64,000 nt of DNA from JADGHX01 sp035760965 (GTDB taxonomy: Bacteria > Pseudomonadota > Gammaproteobacteria > Steroidobacterales > Steroidobacteraceae), in NCBI GenBank assembly GCA_035760965.1, contig DASTRY010000011.1, forward strand, positions 1-64,000, written 5' to 3'. Of the stretch, positions 17,029 to 27,700 are shown one piece after another (position 1 is the stretch's first letter; each line of letters starts with the position of its first letter). Made by a program: the position numbers and the translations under genes. The notes under the pieces are model-generated. The model was given only the letters and a program-made list of their open reading frames with translations. It was not told the DNA's origin and searched no databases.

Positions 17029-17409
17029 TTGACTGAAGCTCTCAGAGCTTTGGTGAAGCAGGTGGCGACGGTGACCCCGTCGCCATCTGCTATTTCTTTT
17101 GCCGGCACGCCGCAAGCGCAGCCGAACGCGCCGGCGGCCTCTCACGCGAGCAGCGCCGACCGCGTCACCGTCCAAGCGGACTCGCTGCGCACGGCGATGC
17201 AGGCGGTCGCGCAACAGATCGATTCGTACTTGAAGAGCACCGGACGCCAGCTCGAATTCAGCGTGGACGACGCGAGCGGCCGAACCGTGATCACCGTTCG
17301 CAATCCCGACACCGGCGAGACCATCCGTCAGATTCCGAGCGAAGAAGCCCTGCGCCTCGCCCGCGCGCTCGGCTCGCAATCGAATTCACTCATCGACCTG
17401 TCCATCTAG
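17029..17409 (+). CDS. flaG: FlaG family protein
   Basis: The 126-residue protein fits the FlaG family, small proteins encoded between flagellin and the cap gene that influence filament length. The conserved C-terminal part contains LEFSVDDASGRTVITVRNPD and GETIRQIPSEEALRLA. The N-terminal third is Pro/Ala-rich and variable. The start is TTG at 17029 with TGAGGT about six bases upstream; no ATG is available. It lies 17 bases after flagellin and 14 before fliD. Confidence 0.9.
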   Translation: MTEALRALVKQVATVTPSPSAISFAGTPQAQPNAPAASHASSADRVTVQADSLRTAMQAVAQQIDSYLKSTGRQLEFSVDDASGRTVITVRNPDTGETIRQIPSEEALRLARALGSQSNSLIDLSI

Positions 17410-17423
17410 AAAGAACGTTCATC

Positions 17424-18797
17424 ATGCCCACGATTCAGGCACCCGGTATCGGTTCGGGACTCGACGTCGACTCGCTCGTCACGCAGCTCGTCGCCGCAGA
17501 GCGTGCGCCGTACCAGACGCAGATCACGCGCCGCGAAACGAATACGACGGTGCAGATCTCCGCGCTCTCGAGCCTGAAAGGGGCGCTCGGCGCATTCCGA
17601 GACGCGCTGAGCAACCTGAACGCCGAGGCGGATTTCACGCCGCGCGCCGCCAAGTCGGGCGATGAGGACGTGTTCACCGCCGGCGCGGGCGGCGGCGCCT
17701 CGACCGGCAGCTACGATATTCGTGTGATACAGCTCGCGAAGGCGCAACAGCTCGCCTCCACGGCATACACTGCAGGCAGCTCTGCGGTGATCGGCACCGG
17801 AAAGCTGACCATCAAGTACGGTTCCACTTCGTTCGATGTCGACATCGACGCCAATCACAACACCCTGGCGGGCATCCGCGATGCCATCAACTCCTCGGGT
17901 GCAAACACGGGTGTGCAAGCGACGCTGCTGAACGGCACCGATGGCACGCGGCTCGTGCTCACCTCGTCGAAGACGGGCGCGGCGAACACGATCGAGATCA
18001 CGCAAAGCGGCGGCGACGGCGGTCTCGAACAGATCACGTACGGGCCGAGCAACACAACTCACATGACCGTCGTCCAGCAGGCGCAGAATGCGCAGCTCGA
18101 GATCGCCGGTTTCGCACACGAGAGCCCGACGAACACGGTCACCGACGCGATCGACGGGGTCACCCTGACGCTGAAGGCGGTCTCGGACACGCCGGTCACG
18201 CTCGATGTCTCGCTCGACACGGGCACGCTGAAACAGCGGATCACCGCCTTCGTCACGCAGTACAACTCGCTCTATCAGACCATGGCGGGCCTGCGCAGCT
18301 ACGACCCCAACACGAAGAAGGGTGGCGCGTTTCTAGGCGACGCGCTGCTGCGCGGACTCGAAGGGCAGATCAACTCGTATCTGTCGAACCCGGTGAAAGG
18401 TCTCGCCGCGCCGCTCAACTCGCTGGCCGCGATCGGCATCACGAAGCAGGTCGACGGCACACTCGCGGTGGATGACAAGAAGCTCACCGACGCACTCAGC
18501 AGCAACAGCAGCGCGGTCGCCAAGATTTTCGGCTCCACGAATGGTGTCGGCCGGCAGCTGTACGACTATCTCGACGCCCAGCTCAAAACCGGCGGGCCGA
18601 TCGACTCGCGGAACACGGCGCTGCAGAACGACATGAGAGCGATCCAGAACGACACCGACGCGCTCGATGCGCGCATGCAGGTGGTGGAAGCTCGCTACCG
18701 CCAGCAGTTCACCGCGCTCGACGTGATGCTGTCGCAGCTTCAGACCACTTCGAGCTACCTCGCCTCGCAGCTCGCCAATCTGCCGAAGCCGGGTTGA
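17424..18797 (+). CDS. fliD: FliD, filament cap protein
   Basis: The 457-residue protein starts MPTIQAPGIGSGLDVDSLVT followed by QLVAAERAPYQTQITRRET, the conserved N-terminal segment of FliD. The C-terminal coiled coil contains MQVVEARYRQQFTALDVMLS and LQTTSSYLASQLANL. FliD sits at the filament tip and folds incoming flagellin. The usual fliS gene does not follow; the next gene is purL on the opposite strand, so the flagellar block ends here. Confidence 0.96.
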   Translation: MPTIQAPGIGSGLDVDSLVTQLVAAERAPYQTQITRRETNTTVQISALSSLKGALGAFRDALSNLNAEADFTPRAAKSGDEDVFTAGAGGGASTGSYDIRVIQLAKAQQLASTAYTAGSSAVIGTGKLTIKYGSTSFDVDIDANHNTLAGIRDAINSSGANTGVQATLLNGTDGTRLVLTSSKTGAANTIEITQSGGDGGLEQITYGPSNTTHMTVVQQAQNAQLEIAGFAHESPTNTVTDAIDGVTLTLKAVSDTPVTLDVSLDTGTLKQRITAFVTQYNSLYQTMAGLRSYDPNTKKGGAFLGDALLRGLEGQINSYLSNPVKGLAAPLNSLAAIGITKQVDGTLAVDDKKLTDALSSNSSAVAKIFGSTNGVGRQLYDYLDAQLKTGGPIDSRNTALQNDMRAIQNDTDALDARMQVVEARYRQQFTALDVMLSQLQTTSSYLASQLANLPKPG

Positions 18798-18815
18798 TCG
18801 CGCTCGTCGGCGGTC

Positions 18816-21800
18816 TCAGCCCACGAACTTGCGGGCGTTTCGGAACAGGCGCATCCAGCCGCTCCACTCGCCCGCGTCATCGGGACGCCAGGAATTCTGC
18901 ACGTAGCGCGTCGAGCGCTCCGGGTGCGGCATCATGATCGTGATGCGCCCGTCCGTGTTCGTCACACACGTGATGCCGAACGGTGAGCCGCCGGGGTTCG
19001 CAGGATACATCGTCGCGACCGTGCGATCGCGATTCACATAGCGGAACGCAACGAGGCCGCTGTTCGCGCAGGCCTCCGCCGCCGCCGGCGACGGAAACTC
19101 GGCGCGACCTTCGCCATGCGCCGTGACGATCGGCAGGAACGAGCCGCTCATGCCCTCGAGCACGACGGACGGTGAGCGCAGGATCTCGACCATCGTGAAA
19201 CGGGCTTCGTACTGCTCGCTGCGATTGCGCACGAAGCGCGGCCAGAGCTCCGTGCCGGGCACGATGCTCTTCAGCGCGGCGAACATCTGGCAGCCGTTGC
19301 AGAAGCCGAGCGCGAACGTGTCGTTGCGCGCGAAGAAGCGCGTGAAGTCCTCACGCACGGCTTCGTGAAAGAGGATGGATTTCGCCCACCCCTCGCCCGC
19401 GCCGAGCACGTCGCCGTAGGAAAAGCCGCCGCAGGCCACGAGGCCCTTGAAATCGCGGAGCGAGGTGCGGCCGGCGAGCAGATCCGTCATGTGCACGTCG
19501 TGGGATTCGAACCCTGCGCGCTCGAGCCAGGCTGCGGTTTCGGTCTGACTGTTCACGCCCTGCTCGCGCAGCACGGCGACTCGCGGGCGCATGCCCTTCG
19601 AGATGTACGGGGCCGCGATGTCTTCCTCGGGATCGTACGTGAGCGCGACGCTGAGCCCGGGATCGTTGGGGGCGACGAGAGCGGCATATTCTTCGTCGGC
19701 GCAGGTTGGATCGTCGCGCAGGCGGCGCAGCTGCCAGGAGGTTTCGGACCAGGCGCGGCGCAGGTCGGCCCAGGATTCGTCGAGCAGCGGAGTGTTCTGC
19801 ATCGAAATGCGGACGCGGAGGTTTGCAGGGTCCGCGGGGAATCCTGGGACGTGTAGGCTGCCGAGCCGGAAGGCGTCGGCCGCGAGGCCGTGTTTCGCCA
19901 GTATCGATGCAACTTGCGCTTCATCGCGCGCACGCACCTGAATGACGGCGCCGAGCTCTTCCGCGAAGAGCTGCTCGATCGCCTGCCCGCGCCCTTCGGG
20001 TAGCGAGATATCGAGCCCGCAGCGGCCGGCAAAGGCCATCTCGACCAGCGTCGCGAACAGCCCGCCGTCGGAGCGATCGTGATACGCGAGCACGAGGCTC
20101 GCAGCTTTCAGCTCGCCGAGCGCTTGCGCGAAGGCCTTCAGCCGCTGCGGATCGTCGAGATCCGGCGGCGTATCGCCCAGCTCGCTGTACACCTGTGTGA
20201 GTGCCGACGCGCCGAGTCGATTGCGTCCTGCGCCGAGATCGATGAGCCACAGCGAAGTCGGCCCGAGGTCCGTGCGCAACTGTGGCGTCAGCGTCTTGCG
20301 CACGTCGCCGACAGGCGCGAACGCCGACACGATGAGCGACACCGGCGCGATGACGGACTTTGTGAGGTCAGCCTGCGAGGCCCGATTTGCGGCCTGATCC
20401 GGCACCGCCTGTCCCGATACCTCGCCTACTGCGTGTTTGGAAGCGTCGCGTGCGGCCGCGCTCGCGCCGCCGTGCCCGGCATCCACGACTCTGCTATCCG
20501 ACGTCGCGCGCTCCTCGCGCCACGTCGTCTTCATCGACAACGAATCTTTGCCGACGGGAATCGCAATTCCCAAGGCAGGGCACAACTCCTCGCCAACCGC
20601 TCGCACCGTTGCGTACAGCGCCGCGTCCTCGCCCTGCTCTCCCGCGGCCGCCATCCAGTTCGCCGACAGCCGAATCTGATCGAGCGATGCCACGTCGGCG
20701 GCGAGAATGTTCGTCACCGCCTCGGCGACGGCGAGCCGCCCCGACGCCGGCGCATCGAGCACCGCGACGGGCGTGCGCTCGCCCATTGCCATTGCTTCAC
20801 CGGCGGTGCCGACGTAGTCGGCGAGCGTGACGGCGACATCGCTCACCGGCACCTGCCAGGGCCCGACCATCTGATCGCGACTGATCAACCCGCCGACGCT
20901 GCGATCCCCGATCGTGATGAGAAACGTCTTGTCTGCGACGGCCGGAAAGCGCAGCACGCGATACGCGGCTTCCCGCAGGTCCACACGCGACAGGTCGAAC
21001 GGCCTGCGCGCCGGCGGGATGGTCTTCACATCGCGCGTCATTCGCGGCGGCTTGCCAAGCAGCATGTCGATCGGCATGTCGACCGGATCGTTCTCGAACA
21101 ACGGGTCGTGCACGACGAGCCGCCCGCTTCCATCGATCTCGCCGATCACCGCGAACGGCGCGCGCTCGCGCTCGGCGAGCGCGGCAAACGTCGCCAGCCG
21201 CTCGGGCGCGACCGCCAGCACGTAGCGCTCCTGCGCCTCGTTGCACCAGATCTCCATGGGCGACATGCCGGGCTCCGCACTCGGCACCGCGCGCAGATCG
21301 ACACGCGCGCCGCGGCCGGGCGTATGCGCCACCACTTCCGGCACGGCATTCGAAAGCCCGCCCGCGCCGACATCGTGAATCAGCAGGATCGGATTGGCCT
21401 CGCCGAGCGCCCAGCAGCCATCGATGACTTCTTGCGCGCGCCGCTGGATCTCCGCATTCCCCCGCTGCACGGATGCGAAATCGAGATCCGCCGAGCTCGC
21501 GCCGCTCCCCATCGACGAGGCGGCACCGCCGCCAAGGCCGATGAGCATCGCGGGCCCGCCGAGCACGATGAGCTTCGCGCCGATCGGCACCTCGCCCTTC
21601 TCGACGTGCGGCCGGCGAATGTTGCCGAGCCCGCCCGCGATCATGATCGGCTTGTGATAGCCGCGCGTGCGGCTCGCGTCGTCGTCGGCGCGCCGCTGCT
21701 CGAACGTGCGGAAATAGCCGCAGATCGCGGGCCGGCCGAATTCGTTGTTGAACGCGGCCGCGCCGATCGGCCCCTCGATCATGATGTCGAGCGCCGAGGC

Positions 21801-22877
21801 GATGCGCGCCGGCTTGCCGAACGGCTGTTCCCACGGCCGCTCGAAGCCCGGAATGCGCAGGTGCGACACCGAGAACCCGGTGAGCCCCGCTTTCGGCTTC
21901 GCGCCGACGCCGGTGGCACCCTCGTCGCGAATCTCACCGCCCGATCCGGTCGCAGCACCCGGGAACGGCGAGATCGCCGTCGGGTGATTGTGCGTCTCGA
22001 CCTTCATCAGAATGTCGATGGGCTCCCGCACGCCACGGTAGACGAGCGTCTGCGGGTCCGGGAAATAGCGCACGCCCGTGACGCCCTCGATCACCGCGGC
22101 GTTGTCGCGATACGCCGAGAGCACGCCGCGCGGGTTGCGGGCGTGCGTGTTGCGGATCATCGCGAAGAGCGACTTGTCCCGGCGCGTGCCGTCGATGATC
22201 CACTCGGCGTTGAAGATCTTGTGCCGGCAGTGCTCGGAATTGGCCTGCGCGAACATCATCAGCTCGACATCCGACGGATCGCGCCCGAGGCGGCGGAACG
22301 CATCGAGCAGGTAGTCGATCTCGTCGGCAGAGAGCGCGAGGCCGAGAGCCCTATTCGCATCCTCGAGCGCAGCGCGTCCGGACGCGAGCGACACGCGCGC
22401 GAGCGGTCGCGGCTGCGCATGCTCGAACAGGCGCTCTGCGTCCGACGCGTCGAAGAGCACCATTTCGGTCATGCGATCGAACAGCGGCGCCGCCAGCGCC
22501 GCGAGCGGCTCGCGACCGAGTGCGCGTCGTGCGTGAATCCGATACTGAATCCCGCGCTCGACACGGCGGACTGCCGTGAGCCCGCAGACGCGCGCGATAT
22601 CCGTCGCCTTGCTCGACCACGGCGAAATGGTCCCTGCACGCGGTACGACGAAGACGACCTCGCCCGATTCGTCCCGACTTTCCTCCATGCGCGGCCCATA
22701 GGTCAGGAGCCGATCGAGGATGGCCCGCTCGTCCGCCGTCAGCGGCCGCTCCACGTCCACGAAGTGCACGAAGCGGCTATCGAGCCCGCTCACCGCCGGC
22801 TCGCGCGCGCGCAGCTGATCGAGGAGCTTGGCAATGCGGAACGAGGAGAGCGCGGGCGCGCCGGGGATCTGCAGCAT
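18816..22877 (-). CDS. purL: PurL, phosphoribosylformylglycinamidine synthase (large single-chain form)
   Basis: PurL converts formylglycinamide ribotide, glutamine and ATP to the amidine in purine synthesis. I start at the ATG at 22877 (MLQIPGAPALSSFRIAKLL, matching family N-termini), giving 1353 residues; a GTG at 22913 overlapping the upstream stop is also possible. Domains run: PurS-like N-terminus, linker, two AIRS-type halves (AQANSEHCRHKIFNAEW, SNAVPEVVAHTPGRGARVD, GIAIPVGKDSLSMKTTW), and a C-terminal glutamine amidotransferase with catalytic Cys in ALGFCNGCQMFAAL and MMPHPERSTR. About 45 extra Ala/Ser/Asp-rich residues follow KTTW (near residues 787-835), making it longer than E. coli PurL. 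Confidence 0.97.
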   Translation of the reverse strand: MLQIPGAPALSSFRIAKLLDQLRAREPAVSGLDSRFVHFVDVERPLTADERAILDRLLTYGPRMEESRDESGEVVFVVPRAGTISPWSSKATDIARVCGLTAVRRVERGIQYRIHARRALGREPLAALAAPLFDRMTEMVLFDASDAERLFEHAQPRPLARVSLASGRAALEDANRALGLALSADEIDYLLDAFRRLGRDPSDVELMMFAQANSEHCRHKIFNAEWIIDGTRRDKSLFAMIRNTHARNPRGVLSAYRDNAAVIEGVTGVRYFPDPQTLVYRGVREPIDILMKVETHNHPTAISPFPGAATGSGGEIRDEGATGVGAKPKAGLTGFSVSHLRIPGFERPWEQPFGKPARIASALDIMIEGPIGAAAFNNEFGRPAICGYFRTFEQRRADDDASRTRGYHKPIMIAGGLGNIRRPHVEKGEVPIGAKLIVLGGPAMLIGLGGGAASSMGSGASSADLDFASVQRGNAEIQRRAQEVIDGCWALGEANPILLIHDVGAGGLSNAVPEVVAHTPGRGARVDLRAVPSAEPGMSPMEIWCNEAQERYVLAVAPERLATFAALAERERAPFAVIGEIDGSGRLVVHDPLFENDPVDMPIDMLLGKPPRMTRDVKTIPPARRPFDLSRVDLREAAYRVLRFPAVADKTFLITIGDRSVGGLISRDQMVGPWQVPVSDVAVTLADYVGTAGEAMAMGERTPVAVLDAPASGRLAVAEAVTNILAADVASLDQIRLSANWMAAAGEQGEDAALYATVRAVGEELCPALGIAIPVGKDSLSMKTTWREERATSDSRVVDAGHGGASAAARDASKHAVGEVSGQAVPDQAANRASQADLTKSVIAPVSLIVSAFAPVGDVRKTLTPQLRTDLGPTSLWLIDLGAGRNRLGASALTQVYSELGDTPPDLDDPQRLKAFAQALGELKAASLVLAYHDRSDGGLFATLVEMAFAGRCGLDISLPEGRGQAIEQLFAEELGAVIQVRARDEAQVASILAKHGLAADAFRLGSLHVPGFPADPANLRVRISMQNTPLLDESWADLRRAWSETSWQLRRLRDDPTCADEEYAALVAPNDPGLSVALTYDPEEDIAAPYISKGMRPRVAVLREQGVNSQTETAAWLERAGFESHDVHMTDLLAGRTSLRDFKGLVACGGFSYGDVLGAGEGWAKSILFHEAVREDFTRFFARNDTFALGFCNGCQMFAALKSIVPGTELWPRFVRNRSEQYEARFTMVEILRSPSVVLEGMSGSFLPIVTAHGEGRAEFPSPAAAEACANSGLVAFRYVNRDRTVATMYPANPGGSPFGITCVTNTDGRITIMMPHPERSTRYVQNSWRPDDAGEWSGWMRLFRNARKFVG

Positions 22878-22909
22878 GTATGGATTCTGAGTCGAGCGGC
22901 GGTCCGGGC

Positions 22910-23257
22910 TCACTTCTTCGGTCCCGGCCCCTCGCCCGGCGGCGCGGAGTACAGCGGCACGGGGAACTGCGCGACGTTGGCACCTTCCAGTGCCGTGATC
23001 TTGCTGACGCCCTGCTTGCGGACCTCGTCGATACGGAGCACCGAGTGCAGCGGCAGGTAGGTGCGCTTCACGCCCGCGAACTCGGCTTTGATACGCTCCT
23101 CCGAGGGGTCCACGACCACCGTGGAACGCTCGCCGAAGACGAGCTCCTCCACCTCGATGAAACCGAACATATTGCCATGGCCCACTTTGCGGGCGTAAAT
23201 CTCGTAAACCTTGCCCTGGTTCACAAAGAGCACTTTGAAAATGTGACTGGCGGCCAT
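22910..23257 (-). CDS. DUF1820 family protein
   Basis: The 115-residue protein matches the small DUF1820 family of unknown function. Recognisable features are HIFKVLFVNQGKVYEIYARK, NMFGFIEVEELVFGERSTVV and the segment FAGVKRTYLPLHSVLRIDEV; the C-terminus is Pro/Gly-rich. There is no signal peptide or membrane segment. It lies directly upstream of purL, whose possible GTG start overlaps its stop, so the two are probably co-transcribed. The family is mostly restricted to gamma- and betaproteobacteria. Confidence 0.85.
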   Translation of the reverse strand: MAASHIFKVLFVNQGKVYEIYARKVGHGNMFGFIEVEELVFGERSTVVVDPSEERIKAEFAGVKRTYLPLHSVLRIDEVRKQGVSKITALEGANVAQFPVPLYSAPPGEGPGPKK

Positions 23258-23295
23258 GGGGTCCGTAGGGGGCGGTCTGCTAATTTAGGGGTGGC

Positions 23296-23301
23296 ATTAT
23301 A
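23296..23301 (-). promoter_or_regulatory. Candidate -10 element for the DUF1820-purL operon
   Basis: On the minus strand this is a perfect TATAAT, about 40 bases before the DUF1820 ATG, in an otherwise very GC-rich region. No good -35 hexamer is found at the expected distance, so the promoter may need an activator or the match may be chance. Confidence 0.35.
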
Positions 23302-23400
23302 TGTCTCGCGCGCGCTGGGGATGCGGAGATACCGCGCGCACGGGGCTATAGCGCCACATCGAATCGGGGAAGTTAACAGGAGAAGCCCAGACGGGCAGCC

Positions 23401-24699
23401 ATGGCGCTCCGCCTGCGCGTAGTTAGTGATCATCGGCGGTCGCTCGGCGACCGCGCCAGCATCGTCTTCGGCGTTGGCGGCGGCACCATCGGCCGCTCGG
23501 CCGACAATGACTGGGTGCTGCCGGACCCATTGCGCTACGTTTCCGCGCACCACGCCCGCATCAGCTTCCGGCAGGGCGCGTACGTTCTCGAGGACCTCAG
23601 CACCAACGGCGTGTACGTCAACGATGCCGAGAAGCCGCTCGGTAAGCAGGCCTCGCACAAGCTGCAGAATGGCGACTTGCTGCGCTTCGGCGACTACCAG
23701 GTCGCCGTCGCCATCGACGCGGAGGGGCAGCAGGCCGAGGGCGTGGAAGCGAGCCCGAACACCGGCAGCACGCCAGGCGTACCGACAAGCATTCTGAACC
23801 TGCGCACCGTGGGCCGGGCCGCGCAGACCGATATCGGTGCGTCGCTCGATCTCGACGCGCTGCTCATTCCCGACACGTCGCCGCCAACGCCCGCGCCGGT
23901 GGTCGACATCGCCGCGAGCGGCACGGGCAGCGGCGCGTTCCGTCCCGTGAACGCCTACGGCCAGGCGGTGGCACGCATTCCGCGGCCGGTGGAGACCACC
24001 GCGCCCGCCGAGGACCCGGAGCCCGACGAGCAGGAGATCGCGCGCCGCATCGCGAAACTCGCGCGGGCCGTCGAGCGCAACCCGCGCGCGGATGCGAGCG
24101 CGCCCGCGCTGTACGACGTGCAGAGCGGGCTGCAGGCCTTCTGCCGGGGCGCCGGCATCGACGCCGAGCGGCTGCCCAAGGATGCGCAGACGCGGCTCAT
24201 GCACGTCGTTGGCCAGCTGTTCCGTGAAGCGTTCGTCGGACTGAAGGACCTCGAGCGCTCGCGCAACGAAGTCCGCAACCGCTTCCGCATCGAGATTCAG
24301 CAGGACGCGGACGATCCGCGCCCCTCGCTCGGCAAGATGACCCTCGAGGACTTGCTCGTGGAGCTGCTCCATCAGCATGAGGTGCGCCGCCTCGATGCCG
24401 TGCAGTGGCTGCGCGAGGCGATGACCGCCGCGCGGGATCACGACAAGGCCGTGGTGCACGCGATTCGCGACGCGTTCGTGGAATTCGTCGGACGGCTCGA
24501 TCCCGCCGAGCTCGAGGCGCGCTTCGAGCGCGCCGCGCGCCGCGGCAAGCTGCGCTCGGGCGGCAAGGCGGAATACTGGGACCTGTACGCGGAGTTCTAT
24601 CGCAACCTCGTCGAAAAACCGGCGGAGCTGCTGCCCCACACCTTCGTGGAAGCCTTCTCGCTCGCCTACCGGGAATTCCTCCGCAAGCCGCGCGAGTGA
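23401..24699 (+). CDS. tagH: FHA-domain protein of the type VI secretion TagH family (orphan)
   Basis: The 432-residue protein has an N-terminal forkhead-associated domain (about residues 15-95) with the phosphothreonine-binding motifs GGTIGRSADNDWVLPD, VSAHHARISF and LSTNGVYVN. After a Pro/Thr-rich linker, the C-terminal 190 residues (from about VQSGLQAFCRGAGIDAERL to EAFSLAYREFLRK) resemble the conserved end of T6SS FHA proteins (TagH/ImpI). Such proteins take part in threonine-phosphorylation control of type VI secretion. No other T6SS gene lies in the window, so it is either isolated or acts with a cluster elsewhere. Confidence 0.85.
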   Translation: MALRLRVVSDHRRSLGDRASIVFGVGGGTIGRSADNDWVLPDPLRYVSAHHARISFRQGAYVLEDLSTNGVYVNDAEKPLGKQASHKLQNGDLLRFGDYQVAVAIDAEGQQAEGVEASPNTGSTPGVPTSILNLRTVGRAAQTDIGASLDLDALLIPDTSPPTPAPVVDIAASGTGSGAFRPVNAYGQAVARIPRPVETTAPAEDPEPDEQEIARRIAKLARAVERNPRADASAPALYDVQSGLQAFCRGAGIDAERLPKDAQTRLMHVVGQLFREAFVGLKDLERSRNEVRNRFRIEIQQDADDPRPSLGKMTLEDLLVELLHQHEVRRLDAVQWLREAMTAARDHDKAVVHAIRDAFVEFVGRLDPAELEARFERAARRGKLRSGGKAEYWDLYAEFYRNLVEKPAELLPHTFVEAFSLAYREFLRKPRE

Positions 24700-24728
24700 C
24701 GTACGCGCCCCACGAAGGGGCGCGTACG
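24700..24728. terminator. Bidirectional hairpin terminator
   Basis: A perfect 12-base inverted repeat (CGTACGCGCCCC, loop ACGAA, GGGGCGCGTACG) fills the gap between the convergent tagH and TonB-receptor genes. It lacks a T-run, so it would act as a hairpin-only barrier for both strands. Confidence 0.75.
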
Positions 24729-24742
24729 ATACACCCGACGCC

Positions 24743-27700
24743 TCAGAACTTCATCTGCGCGAGCAGGAAGAAGCGGCGGCCTATGAAGTCATAGAGCGCC
24801 GGATTCGTCGCATCCGCACCGCCGAACGTGCCGCCCGGCAGCAGGAAGACCGGCAGATTCGGATCCTCGTTGCGCTCGATGATGGGCGGCCGCTTGTCGA
24901 GCAGATTGTCGACACCGATCCGCACGGTCGCGTTCTCCGTGAAGGCGAAGCTGCCACTCAGGTTGAACAGGTCGTAGCTCGGCGCACCGGCGATCGTCGT
25001 CGCGTGGTTGGTCGCGTACGTGACCGACTTGATGCTCGGCAAATGCTGCCACTGCAGCGCCGCGGACCACTTGCCGACCGAGTAGCCGAACGTATTGAAC
25101 ATCTTCCACTCGAACGAGCCGGCATTCAGCTCGTTCTGCGTGGGCCCGAGCGTGCCCGCGTACTCGACCAGGGGGTCGTTGGGCAGCTCCTTCGACTTCA
25201 GGCTGATGAGGTACGTGAACACCGAATTCAGCGTGAACCGGCCGGCACCGAGCGGCAGTGACCAGTCGATCTGCGTATCGACGCCGGACGTCTTGAAGGC
25301 GCCATTGTTCAAATACGTCAGCAGGATGTTTCCGAGCGCGCCGTCGTTGGCCACGCGATTGATGCCGGCGCAGAACGGTGAGTTGACGTCGAACGTCGGG
25401 TTGAACGCCGGATCGAAGCACTGGCGCTGCGCGACGTCGACCGACTGCGGGCCGATCGCGTCCGTCGTCTCGATGTTGTAGTAGTCGATCGAGACGCGCA
25501 GATCGCGCGCCGCTTCACTCTCGAACGGCGAATTGAAGACCGCACCCACCGTCCAGGTCTTCGCCGTCTCGGGCTGCAGATCCGGGTTCCCGCGCACCGA
25601 GGGGAACGCGAATGTCGGGCCGACGGCCTGCGAGAACTGCGGGTTGGAATAGAAGGTGTTCGCCGTGCCCGGCGCGGACTTCTCCATGAGCGCGCGACAG
25701 AGCGCCAAGGCCTGCGCGGCGTTGGGATTCGTCGCAGGATTGGCGGAAAACGGCGACGGATTCGCCGTCGAGCACAGATCGCCCGCGGCGCCGACCTGGA
25801 ATGTCTGCGACGGCGCGAGGAAGAGCTCGCCCACGTTCGGCGAGCGCTCCGCGCGGTTGAAGCCGCCGCGGAAGCGCAGGAAGTCCGTCGCGCGCCAGTC
25901 GACGAGCGATTTCCAGGTGAAGCTCTTGCCGGTCGTGTTGTAGTCGGAGGTGCGCGCGCCCAATTCCAGCTCGAGCGTCTTCATGAACGGCAGGTCTTTC
26001 AGCACCGGCACCAGCAGCTCGCCGTAGAGCTCCTTCACGTTGAGCGAGCCCGCCGAGTCGCCGCTCGGATAGATGCCGATCGCCTGATCGTTGAACGCGA
26101 CGCCTTGCGAGGTCAGCGTGTCGTTCAGGAACTCGTAGTCGGACTTGCGATATCCGGCACCGAGCGCCGCGCGCAGCTCGCCCGCGGGCAGGTTGAGCAC
26201 TTTGCCCTGCGCCGTGATCTCCCAGATTTCCTGCTTCAGGTTCGCGCGCGTCTTCAGGTTCCCGGAAATGGCGTCGAGACAGTCCTGAGTGATCGGGATT
26301 TCTTTGTGGAACGGGTCGAACCCGCTCGTGCAGGTGGCGAAGTTCGCGCCGAATCCGCCGAATGCCGGATTGCTGTTCCCGGCCGTGAGCGAATTGAAGC
26401 CGGCGCCCCAGTTCGGTGAGGTGATGACCGCGCGGAAGCGCTCGAGCGAGGCCACACCCGTGGTGAGCGCGCTCGTTTCGGATTCACCCGTCGAGCCGTA
26501 CGCTTCCCAGGTCCAGTCCGAACCCGGGATCGTGCCGTCGAGGCCCACCTGCATCTGATACGTGAGCACGTCGGCGCGCAGATCGCGGTTCGCGAAATTG
26601 AGGTAGTACGTGAGACGCCAGTCGCCATTGGGATCGGGACGGCTCGCGAGAATCTGCGCGAGATCGTCCGGAATCGCCCGCCCATCGACGGGAATGAGGG
26701 CGGCCCAGCCGTTCACCGACGGCGAGGGCTGCTGCACCGTCTGGATCTGCGCTTTGCTGAAGAGGCCCTGCGCAAAGACGCGCACGTAGTCGTTCACCTC
26801 GTAGTCGGCCGTCGTGTAGAAGTTTCTGCGCTTGAGCGGCAGCACGAGGTACGCGTCCTGGAAGTTCTGGTTCAGCAGGCCGTCGCGCGTCAGCTTCCAC
26901 TTCGTGCCGGTGAGGCCGCCCTGAAAACGATACGCGCCCGCGGGCGCGAAGCTCTGGAAGAAGCCGGTGAAGGCCGTGCCGTCCGGATTGAAATAGAAAC
27001 GCGTGCTGTTCGGCACGGAACCCGGCGCCGCCTGGTTGAAGAGCGCATCGATCGTCGCCTGATCGGGCAGGTTCGTGCCCACCGTGTCGTAGCCGGAGAA
27101 GTCCGGGAAGAACTCGTCGCCGCCGATGGTCGGGTCGCGCATCTGGTCGCGAAACCACGGCCGATCGATGCGGTTCGAGGCATCGCGCTCGTTCAGCGCG
27201 AAGGCGAACGTGATGTTGCCCTGGCCCTCGTTCAGCCCGGCGCCCATGATGCCGCCCACCTGGTACTCGAAGCCGTCGTGCCGCTGCGATTCGCTCATCT
27301 GACCATCGAGCTGCAGGCCGCGAAAATTCCGCTTCATGATGAAGTTCACGACGCCGCCCACGGCGTCCGCGCCGTAGGTCGCCGAGGCGCCGCCGGTGAT
27401 CGTCTCGACGCGATCGATGGCGATCGACGGGATGGTGTTGATGTCCACCACCTGCGAGGCGTTCCCAGGCACTGCGCGGCGGCCGTCGAGCAGAATGAGG
27501 CTGCGATTGGCGCCGAGGCCGCGCAGCGAGATGGTCGCCGCGCCCGGTGTGTTCGTCGGCGTCGGTTGGATGTCGCCGCCCATCGTCGGCGTCTGCACCG
27601 GATGGAATTGCGGCAGCTTCGCGAGGTCCGTCTCGATCGCGGCGGTGCTCGAGCTCTTCAGCAATTCTTCGCCCACCGTCAGGATCGGGCTGTTGGCTTC

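Noticed and set aside
20079..23060. Very long open frame (about 990 codons) on the plus strand opposite purL
   Set aside because: It is the mirror of a GC-rich gene: Arg- and His-rich translation, no domain, no ribosome binding site. PurL on the other strand is certain.
23401..24699. Type VI secretion gene cluster
   Set aside because: Only the FHA protein is present; neighbours are purL, DUF1820 and a TonB receptor. No tss, hcp or vgrG gene is seen.
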